Origin: Gemmatimonadota bacterium
GTDB lineage: Bacteria > Gemmatimonadota > Gemmatimonadetes > Gemmatimonadales > Gemmatimonadaceae
Length of the DNA: 47,863 bases
Assembly: GCA_031127095.1 (NCBI GenBank)
Contig: JARIEX010000009.1
Location: 1-47,863 of the forward strand
Direction: 5' to 3'
In this document: piece after piece, positions 38,283 through 47,863 of the stretch
Layout: each line of letters opens with the position of its first letter
Position numbering within the stretch: position 1 is the stretch's first letter
Made by a program: the position numbers and the translations under genes
Notes under the pieces: model-generated
What the model was told of the DNA's origin: nothing
Seen by the model: only the letters and a program-made list of their open reading frames with translations
Database searches by the model: none

Positions 38283-39203
38283 ATGATAGTATCTGCACCC
38301 GACGCTGGGTCGCCTCCGGACGTGGTACCCGACATTCCGAACGGGCCGGTCCTGCTGGCGTGCGACAGGGCGCCCGCCTCCAGCGAGGCGCTGTGCAACG
38401 CCGGACGTCTCGCCGCGGCGGCGTTCGGTGGTCCGCTGCAGGTGCTGGGCGTGTGTGAACCCACCCCCGGCGTCGCCGCCGGCATGGACGTCTTGCCGGT
38501 GCCGGCCGGACTCGATGAAGCCCGTCGCGTGGCGATGGTGGACGATGTGCAACGGGCGATTGCAGTGGCAGCGGCCGGCGACCGGTCATGGCCGGTCGAG
38601 GTGGTTCTTGGTTCGCCGGCGCGGACACTGGCGGCGGAAGCGGCCCGGCGTCACGCGTCGATGCTCGTGATGGGGATCGGGCGACACAATCCGCTGGATC
38701 GCCTGTTCGGTACCGAGACCACGCTGGCCACGTTGCGGGAATCGCCGGTTCCGGTGCTGGCGGTGGGGCCGAGTTTTCCCGCCATGCCGCAACATGCGGT
38801 GGTCGGGATGGATTTCAGTGCGGCGAGCGTGCAGGCTGCCCGACTCGCCGCGCGGCTGATTGCCCCGGAGGGACGGCTCACCCTCGTGCATGTCCGTCCG
38901 CGCTTCGAACATCCATCCACCGACTGGCAGCTGTGGGACGCCGACTACGGCCGCACGCTGCCGTCGCTGTTCGATCAGGTGCGCGCGCAGCTCGATGCGC
39001 CCGACACGATGCTGGTGGAAACGGTGACGGTGCGCGGTGACCCGGCGTCGTCGTTGCTCTCGTACATGCAGCAGTCGCAGGCGGAATTGCTTGCCGTGGG
39101 CACCCAGCGCCATGGCTTTCTGGAGCGCCTCGTGGTGGGCTCCGTGGCCACGCGTGTGCTGCGCGCGGCGCGACGCGGCGTGCTGGCGGTCCCGGCGGCG
39201 TAA
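38283..39203 (+). CDS. Tandem universal stress protein (two UspA domains)
   Basis: VLLACDRAPASSEALCNAGRLAA...LVMGIGRHNPLDRLFGTETTLATLRESPVPVLAVGP and second domain ...LLAVGTQRHGFLERLVVGSVATRVLRAARRGVLAVP. Confidence 0.9.
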   Translation: MIVSAPDAGSPPDVVPDIPNGPVLLACDRAPASSEALCNAGRLAAAAFGGPLQVLGVCEPTPGVAAGMDVLPVPAGLDEARRVAMVDDVQRAIAVAAAGDRSWPVEVVLGSPARTLAAEAARRHASMLVMGIGRHNPLDRLFGTETTLATLRESPVPVLAVGPSFPAMPQHAVVGMDFSAASVQAARLAARLIAPEGRLTLVHVRPRFEHPSTDWQLWDADYGRTLPSLFDQVRAQLDAPDTMLVETVTVRGDPASSLLSYMQQSQAELLAVGTQRHGFLERLVVGSVATRVLRAARRGVLAVPAA

Positions 39204-39242
39204 CACGCCGGCCGGCGGCACACACGCCACCGGTGACGACGG

Positions 39243-40256
39243 CTAGAACATCCGCACGTTGATGTAGCGCTTGGGATTGCGGCGGACGTCGTTTACGAGC
39301 GCGCGCAATTCGCGTAGCAGTGAATCACTTTGCTGATACAGCGCGGGATCGTTCACCAGCAGGCCGAGCGTGCCGCGGCCGCCGTTCACTTTGGCGAGCA
39401 CCGAATCGGCGCGCGCGGTGGCGCTGGCCAGTCGTCCTTCGGTGCGATCGAGCCCCTCGGCCACGGCACGCAGCCGCGAGGTCGCTGCAAGCAGCTCCCG
39501 GGCGGCCGACTGCGAGTTCGCCACGATCTGCTGCAGTTCGCCGCGGCTGGTGGCCGAGTCAATGCGGCTCGAGAACGCATTCAGATTGGCGGCGGCCGCG
39601 TTGACCGTGGTGAGTCCCCGTTGCACATCGCCACTGATGCGGTCGAGATTTTTGGACTGCTGCTGTACGGTGATCGCCAGTTCGCCGGAGAGCGTGGCGA
39701 AGTTGCGGATTGATTCGCGCAGTTCACGCGCGGCCTGATCGTCGAACGCCACCTGCACGCGGTCGGCCACCTTGGCCACGTCGCCGGCGATGCGGCCGGC
39801 GACTGAGGTGAGCTGCGCGATGTCGGGGAGCACGGCACCGGCGAGGGTATCGCCGGTGGTGCGTGCTTCCGCGATGGCCGCGCGCAGTTCGCGGTCGGCC
39901 GGTACGCCTGCGGCATCGGTAATCGTGGCCTGCCATTCCCCGAACAGACTCGACGCCGTGAGGAGCACGACAGGATCGGCGGGGAGGTCGATGCCGCGCT
40001 CCATGCCGAGCCGGAGTACCACCCACCCGCGCTCCCCCAGCGCGATCGATTCGATCTGCCCTGAGCGGACGCCGCGGATGACCACCGGATTGCCGAGGGC
40101 CACCCCGCCGACGTCGCGGGTGCGGGCGACGAGGTGCCGGGTCTTCCCGCTGAGATCGGCCTGCTTGAGCCAAAGCACCGTACCGATGAGCACGATGGTG
40201 ACCACCAGCACGGTGGCGCCCACCACGAAATCGCTGACGCGTCGGGACGTGGTCAT
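39243..40256 (-). CDS. mlaD: MlaD/MCE-domain protein
   Basis: SDFVVGATVLVVTIVLIGTVLWLKQADLSGKTRHLVARTRDVGGVALGNPVVIRGVRSGQIESIAL; long coiled-coil C-terminus. Confidence 0.9.
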   Translation of the reverse strand: MTTSRRVSDFVVGATVLVVTIVLIGTVLWLKQADLSGKTRHLVARTRDVGGVALGNPVVIRGVRSGQIESIALGERGWVVLRLGMERGIDLPADPVVLLTASSLFGEWQATITDAAGVPADRELRAAIAEARTTGDTLAGAVLPDIAQLTSVAGRIAGDVAKVADRVQVAFDDQAARELRESIRNFATLSGELAITVQQQSKNLDRISGDVQRGLTTVNAAAANLNAFSSRIDSATSRGELQQIVANSQSAARELLAATSRLRAVAEGLDRTEGRLASATARADSVLAKVNGGRGTLGLLVNDPALYQQSDSLLRELRALVNDVRRNPKRYINVRMF

Positions 40257-40288
40257 GGCGAAGTGTACATGGTGTAGTCCGGTCTACG

Positions 40289-41125
40289 TTAGCGGATGGT
40301 CCGGCCGGTGAGCCACACGAGCGCCCAGAAGGCATCGAGCACGAGAATCATCACGGCGGATACCACGACGGCGCGCGTTGCACTGCGCCCCACGCCCTGC
40401 GCCCCGCCTTGCGTGTTGAGCCCGGCGCGGCAGCCGATCAGCGCCACCGCGGCGCCGAAGCTCGCCGATTTCACGAGACCGTAGCGCACGTCGAAGTCGG
40501 TGAAGAAAATGCGGACGCCTTTGAGAAACTGGGGCGTGGTGATGTCGAGTAACGCGAGCGACGCGCCCCATCCCGACAACAGCCCGACCAGCATGGCCAC
40601 TCCCACGACGATCGGAAACATCAGGGTGGAGGCGAGCACCCGCGGCACCACGAGATGACTCATCGGATCGAAGGTGAGTGTCTCGAGGGCGTCGATCTGT
40701 TCGGTGACGCGCATCGTGCCAAGTTCCGCCGCGATGTTGGCACCCACGCGGCCGGCAAGCGCGAGTCCGGTGAGCACCGGGGCCAGCTCGAGCGTGATGG
40801 TCTTCTGCACGAGCGTGCCGACGAAGTACGGCGGGACGAGGTCGCCGACGGAATAGCTGGCCAGCAGGGCCAGCACGATGCCGGTGAAGAGCGCGATGAA
40901 GATGCCGATGGGGAGTGATTCCACCCCCAGGATTCGGGCGTGGAGGGAAAACTCGGGCATCCACGTGGCGGTATCACCGGCGGCCCGCGCGGTGGCCATC
41001 ACGAAGCGCCCGCCGCCACCGATCTGCTCGAACAACGAGCGCGTGACGCGCCCGACGGCGGCAATGGCGCGCCGTCCGGCGCCGTGGGCCGCGTGTGCGG
41101 TGGGGTCCGTGGCGGGAGCTGTCAT
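40289..41125 (-). CDS. mlaE: MlaE-family ABC transporter permease
   Basis: LPIGIFIALFTGIVLALLASYSVGDLVPPYFVGTLVQKTITLELAPVLTGLALAGRVGANIAAELGTMRVTEQIDALETLTFDPMSHLVVPRVLA. Confidence 0.93.
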   Translation of the reverse strand: MTAPATDPTAHAAHGAGRRAIAAVGRVTRSLFEQIGGGGRFVMATARAAGDTATWMPEFSLHARILGVESLPIGIFIALFTGIVLALLASYSVGDLVPPYFVGTLVQKTITLELAPVLTGLALAGRVGANIAAELGTMRVTEQIDALETLTFDPMSHLVVPRVLASTLMFPIVVGVAMLVGLLSGWGASLALLDITTPQFLKGVRIFFTDFDVRYGLVKSASFGAAVALIGCRAGLNTQGGAQGVGRSATRAVVVSAVMILVLDAFWALVWLTGRTIR

Positions 41126-42405
41126 GCCCATCCGATCCAGAGTCCCACGCCGCTGCCAGCGGCGAGGGCACCCAGGCCGATCGCGACGCGGGAACGGTAC
41201 TGGGGCGCCCCCAGCGCGAGCGCCATGGTGCACTTGAGCGCCGTGTTCGACAGTACGCCGATGCCGATCGCCGTGGCTGCGGTCGCGACGTGGCCGGGAT
41301 CGGCCCCGTAGCGCGTCATCGAGACGGTGAGGGCGTCCACGTCGGTGAGGCCGAGCAGCGTGGCGGACACCAACACACCGGTGGTGCCCACCGTGGACTG
41401 GACCCACGCAATGGCCGTGAGCACCACCTGAAAGGCGACGGCCATCTGGAGCGAGGAGACGAGGCCGAGCGGATTCTGTCCCGCGTCGGGCACGGTGGTC
41501 GCATGACTCGTGGGGTGCTCGCGCGATTGGCCGGCCCGCCAGATGCCGACGCCGATGAGCGCCAGTCCGGCCACGAATGGTGGGAGCAGGATGGGGACCG
41601 CGGCGCGCGCGACTGCTGGCCTCAGCATGGCGGAGATGACGAAAATGCGGGGCAGCAGCACCGTGCAGGCCGCGACCACGCCGAGGGCGAGGGGCACCGC
41701 GAGGGCGGGGTCGGTGCGGCTGCGCCGGCTGAAGGTGAGCGTGACGGCCGTTGACGACACCAGTCCGCCGAGCAACCCCGTCACGCCGAGTCCACGGGTT
41801 TCGCCGATCACGCGCCGCGCGATGTAGCCGGCGAAGTTGAGTCCGGAAAAGAGGAGGACCACCGTCCAGAGCTGCCGCGGCTGGAATGACCCGTATGGGC
41901 CGTAGGCGCCCGCTGGCAGCAGCGGCAGGATCACAAGGGCCAGCACCGCAAACTGGAGCGCGGCGCGCAGTTCATGCGCCGCGACACGCCGCAACACGGT
42001 GTGCAGCGTGGACTTCTCGGCCAGCAACAGCACGCACACGGCCGCCGCCGCGCTGGCTTCCGATCGGTGCCCCAGCCCCGACGTGGCCCCCATAGTGGCC
42101 ACGAGGATGGCGGCCACCTCGGTGGTGCCGTCGGTGGTGGTGCCCGGGCGACGCAGCGCGGCGGTGTAGGCCGCGATCGGGAAGAGCGCTGCGGCGGCGA
42201 GGATCACGGCGGCGAGCACCGGCTGCCCGTCGCGGAGAAACCACCCGCCGAAGCCCCCGATCACCCCGAGTAACGTGAACGTGCGGACCCCGGCGAAGCG
42301 TCCGTCGGGGCCGGTGGTGTGTCCCGACCATTCCCGCTCGACGCCCACCGCCAGTCCGACGAGCGCGGACACGAGGAGGTCCAGGGCGAGAGGCAGATCA
42401 AGCAT
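41122..42405 (-). CDS. MgtC/SapB family membrane protein with DUF4010-like C-terminus
   Basis: LDLLVSALVGLAVGVEREWSGH...FAGVRTFTLLGVIGGFGGW...FGFNFAGY-type segment LNFAGYIARRVIGETRGLGVTGLLGGLVSSTAVTLTFSRRSR. Confidence 0.87.
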   Translation of the reverse strand: MLDLPLALDLLVSALVGLAVGVEREWSGHTTGPDGRFAGVRTFTLLGVIGGFGGWFLRDGQPVLAAVILAAAALFPIAAYTAALRRPGTTTDGTTEVAAILVATMGATSGLGHRSEASAAAAVCVLLLAEKSTLHTVLRRVAAHELRAALQFAVLALVILPLLPAGAYGPYGSFQPRQLWTVVLLFSGLNFAGYIARRVIGETRGLGVTGLLGGLVSSTAVTLTFSRRSRTDPALAVPLALGVVAACTVLLPRIFVISAMLRPAVARAAVPILLPPFVAGLALIGVGIWRAGQSREHPTSHATTVPDAGQNPLGLVSSLQMAVAFQVVLTAIAWVQSTVGTTGVLVSATLLGLTDVDALTVSMTRYGADPGHVATAATAIGIGVLSNTALKCTMALALGAPQYRSRVAIGLGALAAGSGVGLWIGWA

Positions 42406-42499
42406 TCCGGCAATGGTAGCACGGCCACGCGGTGGCGACAGGGGCGAATCCCCGACTTGACCGTGGGAACCGCCCTCGGTTTGCGGGGGCTATCCTTTC

Positions 42500-42525
42500 A
42501 TCCGGATACCCGGATATATTATCCG
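42500..42525 (+). promoter_or_regulatory. Candidate operator/leaderless promoter upstream of the ArsR-methyltransferase gene
   Basis: ATCCGGAT palindrome, CCGGATA direct repeat (42502-42508, 42510-42516), inverted TATCCG (42520-42525), TATATT (42515-42520) 7 bp before ATG. Confidence 0.45.
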
Positions 42526-42526
42526 A

Positions 42527-43507
42527 ATGACGTCGCCCCGCCTCGCCATCCACGACCATATGGTCGAGCTCGCCGATGCCACCCGGTGTCGGTTGCTGGG
42601 CGCGCTGGAGCGGCAGGAGCTGACGGTCGGGGAGCTCGCCACCGCCCTCCAGCTCCCCCAGAGCACGGTGAGCCGGCATCTCAAGATTCTGGCCGACGAG
42701 CACTGGATCGCTTCGCGGGCCGAGGGAGCGAGCCGCTGGTACCGCCGCAATCCGGGGCTCGACGCCGACATGCGCGCGCTCTGGGAGCTGGTGCGGACGG
42801 CGATGGGCAGTACGCCCGCGACGTTGCAGGACGCAGCCCGCATTGACGCGGTGATCGCGGCCCGTCGCGCCGGCACGCAGGCGTTCTTCGCCACGGCCAG
42901 CGCCGAATGGGATGCCCTGCGTGACCGCATGTTCGGTGCGCGCGCGGATGTGAGCGCCGCCCTGGCGCTGCTGGACGACGCCCTGGTCGTGGGCGACCTG
43001 GGCTGCGGCACCGGTGCCCTGGCGGCGGCGCTCGCCCCACACGTGGCGCACGTGTACGCCGTGGATGCGTCGCCGGCCATGCTGTCAGCGGCGTCCTCGC
43101 GCCTCGCGGGGTGCCACAACGTCACGCTGTCCGAAGGCACGCTTGAAGCACTGCCGTTGGGCGATGCGTCGCTCGATGCCGCGGTGCTGATGCTCGTGTT
43201 GCACCATGTGGCCGACCCGCTCCGCGCATTACGTGACGTGCGGCGCGTGCTGCGCCCCAACGGCCGACTGCTGATCGCCGATATGCGTCCGCACACGCAG
43301 GAGCGCTACCGCGAGCAGATGGGCCACGTTTGGCTCGGCTTCGATCCGCTCGAACTCACGGCGTGGCTGCACGACGCCGGTTTTACCGCTGTCCGGTATG
43401 TCCCGTTACCGGTGGATCGCGATGCCACCGGCCCCGCGTTGTTCTCCGCCACGGCACGCTGCGCCGTGGATGTCCGTTCCGACTCTTCCCACAGGAATCA
43501 CCCCTAG
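42527..43507 (+). CDS. ArsR-family HTH fused to SAM-dependent methyltransferase
   Basis: LADATRCRLLGALERQELTVGELATALQLPQSTVSRHLKILADEHWI...; methyltransferase motif I VVGDLGCGTGALAAALAPH. Confidence 0.93.
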   Translation: MTSPRLAIHDHMVELADATRCRLLGALERQELTVGELATALQLPQSTVSRHLKILADEHWIASRAEGASRWYRRNPGLDADMRALWELVRTAMGSTPATLQDAARIDAVIAARRAGTQAFFATASAEWDALRDRMFGARADVSAALALLDDALVVGDLGCGTGALAAALAPHVAHVYAVDASPAMLSAASSRLAGCHNVTLSEGTLEALPLGDASLDAAVLMLVLHHVADPLRALRDVRRVLRPNGRLLIADMRPHTQERYREQMGHVWLGFDPLELTAWLHDAGFTAVRYVPLPVDRDATGPALFSATARCAVDVRSDSSHRNHP

Positions 43508-44998
<1,491 letters not shown>

Positions 44999-45035
44999 GA
45001 GCGCGGTGGTCGCGGTCCGTGATGGCTGTGCCAAT

Positions 45036-45065
45036 GCGGCGTCGCCCCACCCGGGGCGGCGCCGC
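45036..45065. terminator. Hairpin downstream of ahcY
   Basis: GCGGCGTCGCCCC-accc-GGGGCGGCGCCGC, 13-bp stem with one U-G pair and 4-nt loop. Confidence 0.55.
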
Positions 45066-45158
45066 GTTCGTCATGGTCCGCCGGTATACGGTCGGCCGGC
45101 CCGCGTCGCCGGCGCTCATGACCACGAACAACACACGGCGTCGCTGCTAGCTTTCCGC

Positions 45159-45974
45159 ATGGTCTCTTTCCGCTCGCTGTCTGCCGCTGCGCGCGCCTCC
45201 GGCGTGGTTGTCCCCGCCGTGTGGTCGACCGTGCGCCGCCGTGCCGTGCTCACGGCTTTCGCGCTGGGGCTCGGCGCGATGGGGGCGCCGCTCCCCGCGC
45301 AACAGCCACCGGCGGTACCGGAACCGGTGCTCATTGCCCCGGGGGATAGCACGCTGCGCAGTGGTCGCCTCACGGCCGACACGGCGCGTTTTGCGCTGAT
45401 CGCGTATCGCGGGACACAGCAGCAGCAGATCGGCAGCGTGATCGATGTGATCCGGTTCGAGATGCGGGGCGACGTGCCGGTACTGCACCGTGTGCTCACG
45501 GTGCAGCGCGGCATGGCGGCGCTGATCGATTCCACGATCACCGACGCCCGCACGATGGCGCCGCGCAATCACCGTACCGTCCAGCCGCAGCGCCGCATCG
45601 CGCTCGAGTTCACCGGCCGCCGCGTGAAAGGATCCCTCGGTCCAATCGATGTGCCGTCGCTGCCCATCGACACGACACTGGCGGTGGCCCCGTTTGACTC
45701 GGGGAACTGGGACCTGCTGGTACGCACTCTGCCGCTGGCAAAGGGGTACGCGGCCCGGTTTCGCGTATACGACACCGACAGCGGACTGCGGGAGTACCGC
45801 ATCGCGGTGACCGGGACCGCCACGGTGCTGGGCGAAGCGGCGCACGTGGTGATTTTTACGCTCGCTCCGGGGCGCGAGTCGGTGGTGTGGATCAGCACCA
45901 CATCGGGGCAGGTGCTCCAGGTGGAGACGATGATCGATGCCGAGACAATGCTGCGGCAGGTCCGCCAGCGCTGA
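45159..45974 (+). CDS. Secreted hypothetical protein, DUF3108-like
   Basis: Signal-peptide-like N-terminus ending APLPAQQ; beta-rich body with YRIAVTGTATVLGEAAHVVIFTLAPG...ISTTSGQVLQVE. Confidence 0.6.
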   Translation: MVSFRSLSAAARASGVVVPAVWSTVRRRAVLTAFALGLGAMGAPLPAQQPPAVPEPVLIAPGDSTLRSGRLTADTARFALIAYRGTQQQQIGSVIDVIRFEMRGDVPVLHRVLTVQRGMAALIDSTITDARTMAPRNHRTVQPQRRIALEFTGRRVKGSLGPIDVPSLPIDTTLAVAPFDSGNWDLLVRTLPLAKGYAARFRVYDTDSGLREYRIAVTGTATVLGEAAHVVIFTLAPGRESVVWISTTSGQVLQVETMIDAETMLRQVRQR

Positions 45975-46071
45975 CGGGGACGGAGCGGCGACCGCGACTA
46001 TTGTGTGCCCGCGACCGTCGTCGTACCATCGGGCGGTCACCCGGCCCCTTTCGCTCTCCCCGGACTCCTCC

Positions 46072-47863
46072 ATGAAAACTCGGCTCGTTGCCCTGCTGCT
46101 CTCCAGCGTCGTGTCGCTTCCTGTGCTCGCGCAAGGCAAGCCGACGCTCACGCCGTCGGATTACGGACGCTGGGAATCGTTGACCGCGGCCCGCCTGGCA
46201 CCGCACGGCGGTTGGTTGGCGTACGGCGTGAACCGGGTGAACGAGGAGAACGAACTCCGCGTGCGCGGGGGCGCCCGTGACACCACGATCGTCATTCCCT
46301 TCGGCGTACAACCGCAGTTTGCCGCCACCTCGCAGTGGGTCGCGTATCTGGTGGGGGTCGCCCCCAAGGAGCGCGACCGTCTCGTGAAGGAGAAAAAGCC
46401 GGTGCGCACGGCGTTCGGCGCGCGGAACCTGATGACCGGCGACTCGCTCACGGTGGCCGACGCGAGTGCCTTTGCCTTCAGCGCCGACGGGCAGTTCATG
46501 GCGGTCACGAAGTACGCCGCCGAGGGGAAGAAGAGCTCCGACGTGGTGGTGCTGTCGCTGGCCACCGGCACGCGCCTGGTGCTCAACAACGTGACCGAGC
46601 AGGCTTGGTCGAGCCGTGGCGCGCAGTTGGCGTTCGCGGTCACGGTGGATGGTGGCGCGGGCAATGCGCTGCAGTTGTTCGATGGCCGTGTCGGGGCGGT
46701 GCAGGTGCTCGACGCATCCCTGTCGGTGTATCGTGGCATCGCGTGGCGCGCCAACTCCAGTGATCTCGCGGCGCTGCGTTCGGTGAGCGCGAAAGAGTTT
46801 GCCGATACCGCGCACACGATTCTCGCGTGGCGTGATGTGGGCGGTGCCGGCGCATCGGCACCGCGGATCCTCGACGCCAGTGCGGTGCAGGCCGTACCTG
46901 CGGGATTTCGCGTGGCGGACTATCGTCGCCCGTCGTGGTCGAAGGATGGCCGCACACTCTACGTGGGACTGCGCCAGCGCGAGCCGGTGGCGGCGCTGCC
47001 GAAGAAGAGTGAGGAGAAGGTGTCGGATGTCGAGATCTGGCATCCGAAGGATGTGCATGTGATTCCTGAGCAGCGCTCGAGCGAACAGCGTGACCTGCGC
47101 AGCACACTGCTGGCCCGCTGGATACTCGACACACCGCAGGTGATGGTCTTGAGCACGAACGTGGCCGAGCAGGCCACGGTGCTCGACGGCGATCGCTTCG
47201 CGACGGAGACCGACCGCACGCCGTATCCCTTCGGGCAGATGTTCGGCCGACGTGACCTCGATGTGTACCGGATCGACGTGACCACCGGCGCGCGCACGAC
47301 GCTGCTGACGAAGATCCGTTATTCGTTCGGCGGTGACCCGACCGGCCGTCGTCATGTGTGGTTTGACGGGCGTGACTACTGGGCGGTGGAGGTTGCCAGT
47401 GGCACGCGAACCAATCTCACGGCGCGCCTGGCCGCGGGCCGCGTGGACTTCGTGGATCGTGAAGACGATCACCCCATGGATGTGCTGCCGCCGATCGGCA
47501 CGCCGTTCTGGTCAAAGGACGGCAACACGCTGCTGGTGAATGGTGCCTACGACGTGTGGGAGCTGGCGCTCGACGGCTCGGGCGGTCGCATGCTGACCAA
47601 CGGCGCACGGGCGGGACTCGAATATCGCGTGGTGTCGTTTGCCGGATTCGGCGGCACGGTGGCGGAGCGGGCGGTGGATCTGTCGAAGCCGGTGTATCTG
47701 TCGCTGTACGGCAAGCGCAGCAAGCAGAGCGGCTACGCGCGGCTCGCGAACGGGACGGTGACGACGTTGACCATCGGCGATGCGCAGTACGCCGCGCTGG
47801 CGAAAGCCGACAGCAGCGACACGTACCTGTACACGCGCCAGCGCTTCGACGAGTCGCCGAACG
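46072..47863 (+). CDS. S9-family (prolyl oligopeptidase-like) secreted peptidase, N-terminal propeller; cut by right edge
   Basis: Own translation: MKTRLVALLLSSVVSLPVLAQGKPTLTPSDYGRWESLTAARLAPHGGWLAYGVNRVNEENELRVR...; runs off the window so it is not in the ORF track. Confidence 0.75.
   Translation, partial: MKTRLVALLLSSVVSLPVLAQGKPTLTPSDYGRWESLTAARLAPHGGWLAYGVNRVNEENELRVRGGARDTTIVIPFGVQPQFAATSQWVAYLVGVAPKERDRLVKEKKPVRTAFGARNLMTGDSLTVADASAFAFSADGQFMAVTKYAAEGKKSSDVVVLSLATGTRLVLNNVTEQAWSSRGAQLAFAVTVDGGAGNALQLFDGRVGAVQVLDASLSVYRGIAWRANSSDLAALRSVSAKEFADTAHTILAWRDVGGAGASAPRILDASAVQAVPAGFRVADYRRPSWSKDGRTLYVGLRQREPVAALPKKSEEKVSDVEIWHPKDVHVIPEQRSSEQRDLRSTLLARWILDTPQVMVLSTNVAEQATVLDGDRFATETDRTPYPFGQMFGRRDLDVYRIDVTTGARTTLLTKIRYSFGGDPTGRRHVWFDGRDYWAVEVASGTRTNLTARLAAGRVDFVDREDDHPMDVLPPIGTPFWSKDGNTLLVNGAYDVWELALDGSGGRMLTNGARAGLEYRVVSFAGFGGTVAERAVDLSKPVYLSLYGKRSKQSGYARLANGTVTTLTIGDAQYAALAKADSSDTYLYTRQRFDESPN

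Overview
This 47.9 kb high-GC window is dominated (~1-24 kb) by a nearly complete type VI secretion system (T6SS). A minus-strand operon runs tssB-tssC-hcp-tagJ/impE-tssA-tssE-tssF-tssG-clpV(tssH)-vgrG, with vgrG cut by the left edge. A plus-strand arm carries two different full-length tssK-like genes, tssL/dotU and tssM. A minus-strand gene between the two tssK genes encodes a Pro/Ala-rich, single-TM protein with a kinase-N-lobe-like head and four copies of a short (G-P-x-x-F-T-[QR]-[ML]-[FI]) motif. A zinc-ribbon Ser/Thr kinase and a CsgG/GNA1162-like protein follow. No tssJ, PAAR, FHA or PppA gene is recognisable in the window. From ~24.8 to 29.5 kb there is a tightly coupled minus-strand three-gene operon: CsgG-like lipoprotein, putative outer-membrane beta-barrel, and a large lipoprotein with a BIG2-like domain plus six four-cysteine repeats. 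It is not explained by any named system I can recognise. The remainder is mostly chromosomal housekeeping/accessory content: MFS transporter, matB-matC-like malonate genes, a WYL regulator pair, a 4-TM holin-family protein, cardiolipin synthase-like, tandem UspA, MlaD/MlaE without MlaF, MgtC/DUF4010, an ArsR-methyltransferase fusion directly coupled to ahcY, a DUF3108-like protein and an S9 peptidase cut by the right edge. No rRNA, tRNA, CRISPR or transposase genes were recognised. All family calls were made by eye from motifs, with no database search. Gene content and GC suggest a Gemmatimonadota-like organism, but that is inference only.
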